Shown: piece after piece, positions 1 through 4,639 of the stretch
How the letters are laid out: every line of letters starts with the position of its first letter
Numbering within the stretch: the stretch's first letter is position 1
Source: Chitinophaga pinensis
Lineage (GTDB): Bacteria > Bacteroidota > Bacteroidia > Flavobacteriales_D > Crocinitomicaceae
Assembly (NCBI GenBank): GCA_945870115.1
Contig: CAMBRH010000235.1
Span: 1-5,622 of the forward strand
Length of the DNA: 5,622 nucleotides
Reading direction: 5' to 3'
Program-made: the position numbers and the translations under genes
Notes under the pieces: model-generated
Seen by the model: only the letters and a program-made list of their open reading frames with translations
Database searches by the model: none
Told to the model about the DNA's origin: nothing

Positions 1-616
1 CAATGTAAATTACACCCGCTTTTTGAAATTGCTTAGTTTCTTCATATAAAGTAGCTAAAAGGCGTTGCGTGAGTAAACCTTTTGTTTTTTCAATTCCATG
101 TAATTTAAAAATTCGTAAAGCTTCTTTCAGCTGTTTTTCTGCAAGATCAAAATCTCGATTTTCGATTGAAAGTGCTCCCAGATTGCTTGAAATAGTAGCT
201 TCAAGTTTCCAATTATTACTTTTTTTGGCTTTTTTAATAGCTTTTTCAAAATATAATAGTGATTCCTTTTTATTATGAATATGATAATAAACACCCCCAA
301 TCTGATTCAAATACATTACTTTTAAAGAATCTATTCTATTCGTATTTGCAAAATTCAAAGCCTTAAAACAATATTTTAAAGCAAGATCAAATTTTTGCTC
401 TTTTATAGCTAAAGGAATAAGGTAATCGTAAAATTTTATTTGTTCTTTTTTGCTTAACTTATTCTTATTTTCGAAGGCAATATGTTCCTTAATAACAATT
501 TCACTCTTTGAGATTGTGTCTATACTTTTTAAAAAATTCACATACTTATTTTCTTGACTAAAACCAATGGTAAGTATGAATGTAAAAAAGTAAGAAGTTA
601 GTATTAGTTGATGCAT
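1..616 (-). CDS. Exported TPR-repeat protein, N-terminal part (cut by window edge)
   Basis: An open frame starts at the ATG complementary to 614-616 and runs without a stop to the left edge, giving 205 residues; the C-terminus lies outside. Residues 1-21 look like a signal peptide: a short polar start, a hydrophobic run LILTSYFFTFILTIGF, then SQ. At least three TPR units follow, around 66-97, 100-134 and 138-172, with a fourth beginning near 180. Their conserved alanines (Ala86, Ala126, Ala166) are exactly 40 residues apart, the spacing also seen in the kinase at 2111-4312. In Bacteroidota such N-termini commonly belong to TPR histidine kinases or TPR proteins ending in a LuxR-type helix-turn-helix, but the deciding C-terminal half is missing, so no function is assigned. 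A terminator and a long spacer separate it from the lipoprotein gene, so it is probably transcribed on its own. Codon use is very AT-rich, like the kinase. Confidence 0.85.
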   Translation of the reverse strand, partial: MHQLILTSYFFTFILTIGFSQENKYVNFLKSIDTISKSEIVIKEHIAFENKNKLSKKEQIKFYDYLIPLAIKEQKFDLALKYCFKALNFANTNRIDSLKVMYLNQIGGVYYHIHNKKESLLYFEKAIKKAKKSNNWKLEATISSNLGALSIENRDFDLAEKQLKEALRIFKLHGIEKTKGLLTQRLLATLYEETKQFQKAGVIYI

Positions 617-634
617 TGAAAATCTAATTATTTA

Positions 635-642
635 CAAAGCTA
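635..642 (-). promoter_or_regulatory. Possible -7 element of the left TPR gene
   Basis: Read on the minus strand this is TAGCTTTG, an exact match to the Bacteroidota -7 consensus TAnnTTTG, ending 18 bases before the ATG at 616. No TTG is found at the usual distance upstream, so the -33 part is absent or degenerate. The predicted leader would be only about a dozen bases. The call is tentative because the 8-mer is not rare in AT-rich DNA. Confidence 0.4.
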
Positions 643-670
643 CTTAATTTAAATTGGAAACTTTAAGTTT

Positions 671-728
671 AACTATGAAAATTATGCAATTGAAGTGTTT
701 TGCTTGAGTGAGTGGCCACTTCATAGTT
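671..728. repeat. Overlapping inverted repeats upstream of the left TPR gene
   Basis: AACTATGAA at 671-679 is perfectly complementary to TTCATAGTT at 720-728. Inside it, TGAAGTG at 691-697 pairs with CACTTCA at 717-723, and AGTGGCCACT at 711-720 is a perfect 10-base palindrome. All three use the bases around 717-723, so only one could form at a time as a hairpin. The block lies upstream of the -7 element of the TPR gene, where an operator would sit. No known regulator site is recognised. Confidence 0.45.
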
Positions 729-760
729 TTTTTATCATAAAGAAAGGGTTGTTATTCCGC

Positions 761-797
761 AAAAAAAATCCTGCCTACTGATAGTAAACAGGATTTT
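761..797 (-). terminator. Rho-independent terminator of the lipoprotein gene
   Basis: AAAATCCTG (765-773) pairs with CAGGATTTT (789-797). Within the loop TACT (776-779) pairs with AGTA (783-786), separated from the outer stem by a 2x2 internal loop. On the minus strand the stem runs directly into eight T residues (complement of 761-768), the layout of an intrinsic terminator. It lies about 70 bases past the stop of the lipoprotein gene at 865-1362 and before the region upstream of the left TPR gene, so it insulates the two. An outer pair, CCGCAA (757-762) with TTGCGG (815-820), encloses the hairpin. Confidence 0.8.
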
Positions 798-864
798 CCT
801 TTAATAACTTTTTATTGCGGTTTTAAAACATATTTAATGCTATTTGATCTAATACAAATATGTA

Positions 865-1362
865 TTATTTTGCTCCTTTTTTCATGTATTTTTTTAGTTG
901 TCTTTGACTGCGACATTCTGATCCGTTAAGAACGGCTGGTACATCGATGTATTTGTTTCCTGCTATTCGCCACTTATGCGTTAAGGCATCAATCCCGATT
1001 CCTAAGACTCCAGAAGTAAATAAATTTAACACAAAGAACTTGCCTGATGCTCTCAATTTTACATCAGTGTTCCCTTTTTTTCCATCAGCTTCAAGTGTAA
1101 GATTATGAACTTTTGTTTTTTTATCAAGCATGACACCCTTTGTGTAGTATTGTGTTGTGGATTCATAGCCAGCAGTACCGTGTGCCATTACTCTTTCAAT
1201 TGACAAACTTCCAGTTTGATCAGACACTTTAAGACCTGAAGGAGCATCAATTAATACTGCAGGAGTCGTTTTTCCTGAAAATAAAGTTGCACAACTTGTT
1301 GAAAGTGCTAATACACCTCCCATTAAAATCAAACTTAATGGATTTCTTTTAATTGTTTTCAT
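865..1362 (-). CDS. Small lipoprotein of the 'CATxFxG' type
   Basis: This encodes 165 residues ending in TAA. Residues 1-23 form a lipoprotein signal: MKTIKRN, a hydrophobic stretch, then STS before Cys24. The lipobox is relaxed (Ser-Thr-Ser-Cys), as is often seen in Bacteroidota. The mature start CATLFSG and the following A-P-S-G (residues 40-43) resemble small lipoproteins that begin CATIFxG and carry a PSGAKV-like motif. Near the C-terminus a glycine-rich stretch (residues 115-133, with GVLGIGID and a following Trp131) matches that family's usual 'GxxGxxID...TGxxW' pattern. There is no acidic run after the cysteine of the kind that directs flavobacterial lipoproteins to the cell surface, so a periplasmic-facing location is inferred. 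Biochemical function is unknown. The gene has its own promoter and terminator, downstream of and in the same direction as the two-component operon. The ATG at 1360-1362 is chosen because the signal peptide begins there and the promoter lies just upstream. Confidence 0.85.
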   Translation of the reverse strand: MKTIKRNPLSLILMGGVLALSTSCATLFSGKTTPAVLIDAPSGLKVSDQTGSLSIERVMAHGTAGYESTTQYYTKGVMLDKKTKVHNLTLEADGKKGNTDVKLRASGKFFVLNLFTSGVLGIGIDALTHKWRIAGNKYIDVPAVLNGSECRSQRQLKKYMKKGAK

Positions 1363-1394
1363 GATTTCTATTTATTAGTGATATATTTTTTTTA

Positions 1395-1425
1395 CAAAAG
1401 TATATCAGCGAAATAGTTGAAACAA
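1395..1425 (-). promoter_or_regulatory. Promoter of the lipoprotein gene
   Basis: On the minus strand the sequence reads TTG (complement of 1423-1425), 20 bases, then TACTTTTG (complement of 1395-1402). This is a full match to the Bacteroidota promoter pattern TTG-N17-23-TAnnTTTG. The -7 element ends 32 bases before the ATG, giving a leader of about 25 bases. Transcription would start inside the gap after the response regulator gene. Confidence 0.7.
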
Positions 1426-1449
1426 TACGACTTTAGTATGAATTTTGCG

Positions 1450-2076
1450 TTAGTTTGTTCCGTTTACCTTGTTAATTGCGTCCATTCTAGAGTTAACTTG
1501 TAATTTTTGGTAAATATTGTAAATGTGTGTTCTCACAGTGTCAGAGCTCACAAACAACTCATCTGCAATTTGTTTATAACGATAACCTTTAGAAAGTAAA
1601 TCTAATATTTCTTTTTCTCTTTTTGAGAGTTTTTCTAGTTCCTTGTTGCTTTCAACTTGATGAAAGGAACTTACCACTTTGCGCGCAATTTGACTACTCA
1701 TTGGAGATCCTCCTCGATTCACGTCTGCCAAAGCATCCAATAGGATAGAAGCTTTTGTTGTTTTAACTAAATAGCCACTTGCACCAGCTTTTAGAGCTTT
1801 AAAAACAGTTTCGGTGTCTTCAAAGGAAGTACAGATTAGAAAATTGATCGTTGGACAAAGAGGTTTTAAAACCTGTATGCACTCAATTCCTGATTTTGAT
1901 GGTAAATGAATATCAGTTAAAACGATATCTGGCAACAAATTCGGTATTTTCTCAATAGCTTCTTCTGCAGTGTCAAACGTAGCCAAACATTTGAAACCTT
2001 CACTTTCATCAATTAATTTTTGGATTTCACTTGACAAGACAAGATCATCTTCTATAATTACAACTTTTATTTCCAT
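1450..2076 (-). CDS. NarL/LuxR-family response regulator
   Basis: This encodes 208 residues, the usual length for a NarL-type regulator. Residues 3-118 are a receiver domain: acidic pocket Glu9-Asp10-Asp11, phosphoacceptor Asp55 in DIVLTDIHLPSKSG, switch Thr83, aromatic Tyr102 and conserved Lys105. Residues 148-203 are a LuxR/GerE helix-turn-helix: LSKREKEILDLLSKG, then the recognition part VSSDTVRTHIYNIYQKL. By family knowledge, phosphorylation of Asp55 frees the DNA-binding domain to dimerise and bind inverted repeats. The gene starts 34 bases after the stop of the histidine kinase at 2111-4312, on the same strand and with no promoter consensus between them, so the two almost certainly form a cognate pair. 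No hairpin terminator is visible after its stop. Its targets are not known; the dyad at 4342-4392 is a candidate. Confidence 0.95.
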   Translation of the reverse strand: MEIKVVIIEDDLVLSSEIQKLIDESEGFKCLATFDTAEEAIEKIPNLLPDIVLTDIHLPSKSGIECIQVLKPLCPTINFLICTSFEDTETVFKALKAGASGYLVKTTKASILLDALADVNRGGSPMSSQIARKVVSSFHQVESNKELEKLSKREKEILDLLSKGYRYKQIADELFVSSDTVRTHIYNIYQKLQVNSRMDAINKVNGTN

Positions 2077-2110
2077 AATGTAAAATTAAGCGAAATCAAA
2101 AAAGTACACA

Positions 2111-4312
2111 TCAGACGAAAGTACCATTTTTAGCTTGAAAAGAGGTATTAGGAAATTTAATTTTGATTATAGTACCATTTTCGTTCATAAATTCAATTTC
2201 TCCACCCAATTTTTCGATCCTACTTTTCATGTTTTTTAAACCATTACCAATTTTATTTTTTTCATCTGACAAACCGATGCCGTTATCACGAATATTAATC
2301 TCAAAAGAAGTCAGATTTTGTATCACTTCAAAATTTACTTTAGTTGCCTCAGCATGTTTTACAATATTTTGAAGTGCTTCTTTTATAACTGAAAAAACAT
2401 TTCTACTAAATTCATTTGAAATTGATTCTGAAGAAATATTTCGCGGAATTTCTATTTTATATTCTAAATTACTTTCATCAAAATAATCGGAAATATATTC
2501 TCTCACTCGAACAAATAAATTATCCAAAGTATTGTTTTCAGGATTTAAGACCCAAATTAAATCACGCATATTATCAACCAAATTATATGAAGTTTGATTA
2601 ATCGCTTTTATCTTTTTACTAAATTCATCTTCAGTTAAATTCCTATCAAAATGTTCTGTTAAAAAGCGAATCTTTGACAAACCAGAACCTAAATCATCAT
2701 GCAAATCTTTCGCAATTCTAGTTCTTTCAATTTCTTCAGTCGTTTTTATAGCAAGTATTTTTTTCTTTTGAGCAAGCAATTTTTCTTTCCGAAACATGAA
2801 GAACACAAAAATGCTCGAAAAACAAAAAAGTATCAAAATTGAATACAGAAATAAATTTCTTTTTTCAATTATAAATGCTTGTTCTTTTAATTCTAAATTT
2901 TTGATTTTTTTTTGTTGATATAACAATTGTATTTCACGTTCTTTTTTTTCTGTTTCATATTTTGTACTAGCCTCAGACATAGAAGAATGAATGTTTTCAG
3001 GCATTACAGAATCTCTGTATAAAAAATAAGTATCGTATGATTTTAACAATAGACCTTCATTTTTAGTTGCTTTTGCTAAATTAATTGCAGTCCTATAATA
3101 AGTTAAATAATTTTTTTTAGAATCTAGTTTTTTAGCTAGAAACGCTGCCCTTTTTAAATGTCCATTTGCTATTTGTAACTCATCATCTAAAATCAAAATT
3201 TCAATTAGTTTGCATAAAGATTTAAATTCTATTGATTTCAGTTCATATTCATTAGCAGAAACAATAGCTTCATTAAGAATTTTTTTTGCTTTTTTATAGT
3301 CTTTCAAATGATACAAACAGGCTCCAATATTTGCAGTAATTTCTATTTGTAAAAAATTTTGTTTGTGCTGTTTGGATGCATTTAAAGCTAGTTGTAAATT
3401 TTCTAAAGATTTTGAATAATTCTTATTTTCCATTAAAATTTCGGCTTTCACTTGATAGATTGATGCAAGGTGATTGCTGTTGTTTTTTTCTAAGGACAAA
3501 TTTAAAGCACGATCATTGTATTTTTTTGCCAGTGTAAAATTTTTAATTTTTAAGTAAGTACTTGAAATGTTACTCAAAGTTAACATCATTGCAGGATAAT
3601 CTTTTTTACGCTCTAAAACTGCCAGCCCATTCAAAAGGTATTTTATACCATTTTTATATTCACCTAGGTCGTTGTAATTTCCACCTATATTCACATAAGA
3701 ATATGCAATACCAAGTGAATCTTTTGCAAGAATCCTATTTTCAAGCGCCTTTAAATGATAGGTTTTTGATATTTTATCGTCACCCAAATCTTTGTAAATT
3801 GCCCCTAAGTTATTGTAAGCCAGTCCTAAACCATAATAATTTTTTAAAGAATCCTGAATTGCAATCGATTTTAATAAGTAAGAAATTCCTTCTTCGTATT
3901 TGCTTTGTCGTCGATAAATTTTTGACAAATTGGAATAAACCGTAGCAATTCCTTTGGCATCATTGATTTTTTTCTTTTCTTCAATTGATTTTTTATAATG
4001 ATTTTCTGCTTGTATTAAATCTCCAGTAACTTCAAATAAATTAGCCTTGGTATTGTAACAAGATGATTTTAATTTGATAAAATTATTTGTCTTACAAACA
4101 TCTATCGCTTCATCAATTAGGGAAAAACCTTTGCTAGGATCAACATTGATATATTCCCAAGATAAATCATTTAATATTACAGCTTTAGTTGAGTCTGATT
4201 TAGCTTCTTTTAATTTATTTTCTAAATTGACAATCTTGCTATTTTGAGCATAAATTTGTGCCTGAGATAAAATTGCAGATGAAACAAATATTAATATTAA
4301 CTTTAAAATCAT
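2111..4312 (-). CDS. TPR sensor histidine kinase (HisKA_3 type)
   Basis: This encodes 733 residues. A signal peptide (about 1-23, MILKLILIFVSSAILSQAQ) is followed by about ten TPR units beginning near 43, 82, 122, 162, 202, 242, 282, 322, 362 and 402, a likely coiled coil at 447-485, a membrane segment at 487-507, a HisKA_3 dimerisation domain with phosphoacceptor His538 in RIAKDLHDDLG, and a HATPase_c domain: N box with Asn649 in KEALQNIVKHA, G1 box DNGIGL (676-681), G2 box GNGLKNMKSRIEKLGG (689-704). The expected topology is periplasmic TPR sensor and cytoplasmic kinase. It should autophosphorylate and donate to Asp55 of the regulator just downstream. The position five residues after the histidine, usually Gln in HisKA_3 enzymes, is Ser543. 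The frame extends upstream to a TTG at 4336, but that codon lies inside the -7 promoter element; the ATG at 4310-4312 begins a proper signal peptide and is preferred. The gene is strongly AT-rich. The ligand cannot be told from the sequence. Confidence 0.95.
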   Translation of the reverse strand: MILKLILIFVSSAILSQAQIYAQNSKIVNLENKLKEAKSDSTKAVILNDLSWEYINVDPSKGFSLIDEAIDVCKTNNFIKLKSSCYNTKANLFEVTGDLIQAENHYKKSIEEKKKINDAKGIATVYSNLSKIYRRQSKYEEGISYLLKSIAIQDSLKNYYGLGLAYNNLGAIYKDLGDDKISKTYHLKALENRILAKDSLGIAYSYVNIGGNYNDLGEYKNGIKYLLNGLAVLERKKDYPAMMLTLSNISSTYLKIKNFTLAKKYNDRALNLSLEKNNSNHLASIYQVKAEILMENKNYSKSLENLQLALNASKQHKQNFLQIEITANIGACLYHLKDYKKAKKILNEAIVSANEYELKSIEFKSLCKLIEILILDDELQIANGHLKRAAFLAKKLDSKKNYLTYYRTAINLAKATKNEGLLLKSYDTYFLYRDSVMPENIHSSMSEASTKYETEKKEREIQLLYQQKKIKNLELKEQAFIIEKRNLFLYSILILFCFSSIFVFFMFRKEKLLAQKKKILAIKTTEEIERTRIAKDLHDDLGSGLSKIRFLTEHFDRNLTEDEFSKKIKAINQTSYNLVDNMRDLIWVLNPENNTLDNLFVRVREYISDYFDESNLEYKIEIPRNISSESISNEFSRNVFSVIKEALQNIVKHAEATKVNFEVIQNLTSFEINIRDNGIGLSDEKNKIGNGLKNMKSRIEKLGGEIEFMNENGTIIKIKFPNTSFQAKNGTFV

Positions 4313-4333
4313 TGTGTTGAAAATTAGCGGTAA

Positions 4334-4362
4334 CAAAAATACATTTTTAGTATTAAAATCAA
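4334..4362 (-). promoter_or_regulatory. Promoter of the kinase-regulator operon
   Basis: On the minus strand: TTG (complement of 4360-4362), 18 bases, then TATTTTTG (complement of 4334-4341), a full match to TTG-N17-23-TAnnTTTG. The predicted transcript begins near 4327, about 15 bases before the ATG at 4312. This also rules out the upstream TTG at 4336 as the translation start, since it would not be in the transcript. The spacer is covered by the left arm of the inverted repeat at 4342-4392. Confidence 0.7.
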
Positions 4363-4392
4363 AAAAAATGTTTTGTTTAATACTAAAAAATG
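4342..4392. repeat. 14-bp-arm inverted repeat over the kinase promoter (candidate operator)
   Basis: TTTTTAGTATTAAA at 4344-4357 and TTTAATACTAAAAA at 4376-4389 are perfect reverse complements around an 18-base centre. CA before the left arm and TG after the right arm (4391-4392) extend the match across a single extra A. The arm centres are 32 bases apart, about three helical turns. The left arm fills the spacer between the -33 and -7 elements and the right arm lies upstream of -33. The stem has only one G-C pair and no T run follows, so it is not a terminator. The position suits a dimeric regulator, possibly the operon's own, but binding is inferred only. Confidence 0.6.
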
Positions 4393-4441
4393 AGATTTAA
4401 TTTAGCTCAGCAGAGGTAATAATAATTTAGCATTTCTTTTT

Positions 4442-4511
4442 TCTCGAAATGGAAACTGAGGCTCTCGAAGTTGCCATTTTGTCACAAAACCTCACTTGGC
4501 ACAATCATTGA
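4442..4511. other. Structured, less AT-rich segment upstream of htpG
   Basis: Two hairpins share the bases CCATTTT (4474-4480). The first is AAATGG-A-AACT (4447-4457) with AGTT-G-CCATTT (4469-4479), and GAG/CTC at its tip. The second is TGCCA-TTTTG (4472-4481 region) with CAAAA (4485-4489) and TGGCA (4497-4501). TCTCGAA occurs twice, at 4442-4448 and 4463-4469, exactly 21 bases apart. The segment is visibly richer in G and C than its flanks. It could be a small RNA or leader element, a protein-binding site, or a gene relic; none of these is recognised. Confidence 0.3.
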
Positions 4512-4552
4512 AAACTACATTCCAACAAAATAGTATTTAAAATAAAATTTAG

Positions 4553-4580
4553 TTGAAGTAAAGAACTGCACTAACGTTTG
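4553..4580 (+). promoter_or_regulatory. Probable htpG promoter
   Basis: TTG at 4553-4555 is followed after 17 bases by AACGTTTG (4573-4580), one mismatch from the -7 consensus TAnnTTTG (a TA pair sits one base further out, TAACGTTTG). The leader would be about 50 bases. No CIRCE (HrcA) inverted repeat is present, so heat control through HrcA is not supported. Confidence 0.45.
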
Positions 4581-4619
4581 TAAAATCAAAGCTAAAGCTT
4601 TTCTTGTCTTATGTCTAAA

Positions 4620-4635
4620 ATCTAATAATCTAATA
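4620..4635 (+). repeat. 8-base tandem duplication before the htpG start codon
   Basis: ATCTAATA is repeated twice head to tail, ending four bases before the ATG at 4640. It occupies the place where a ribosome binding site would be; no Shine-Dalgarno sequence is present, as is common in this phylum. Confidence 0.6.
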
Positions 4636-4639
4636 AAAA

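Larger units (their letters stand above)
4313..4639. other. Divergent intergenic region between the kinase operon and htpG
   Basis: These 327 bases hold no convincing gene. From left to right they contain the kinase promoter, a long inverted repeat over it, a less AT-rich segment with alternative hairpins (about 4442-4511), a probable htpG promoter, a short perfect inverted repeat in the htpG leader (AAAGCT-AA-AGCTTT at 4588-4601) and an 8-base tandem duplication just before the htpG start. The longest ATG-initiated frame in the middle segment, 4449-4511 plus, has only 20 codons and no recognisable product. Confidence 0.7.

Noticed and set aside
851..866. Hairpin AATACA-AATA-TGTATT at the lipoprotein stop codon as a terminator
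   Set aside because: It is only six AT-rich pairs with no T run after it on the minus strand; the hairpin at 761-797 is far better.
2077..2110. Separate promoter for the response regulator
   Set aside because: The closest sequence, on the minus strand near 2100, is TACTTTTTTG, which does not fit TAnnTTTG spacing; operon transcription from the kinase promoter is simpler.
2163..3945. Plus-strand open frames inside the kinase gene (2163-2372, 2416-2601, 3562-3945)
   Set aside because: They lie antisense to a kinase with clear domains and encode low-complexity or unrecognisable peptides; they are shadows. The same applies to 69-278 plus and 4711-4911 minus.
4313..4336. Extending the kinase to the upstream TTG at 4336
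   Set aside because: The TTG lies inside the -7 promoter element (4334-4341), and the extra residues would precede a normal signal peptide that starts cleanly at the ATG at 4312.
4403..4418. tRNA D-arm-like sequence TAGCTCAGCAGAGGTA
   Set aside because: No acceptor stem, anticodon arm, T arm or CCA region can be found around it; the resemblance is limited to one arm.
4449..4511. 20-codon plus-strand ORF upstream of htpG
   Set aside because: It is too short to judge, has no recognisable product and no clear promoter; its better composition may only reflect the structured segment it overlaps.
4393..4639. CIRCE heat-shock operator upstream of htpG
   Set aside because: Neither TTAGCACTC nor GAGTGCTAA is present in the region.
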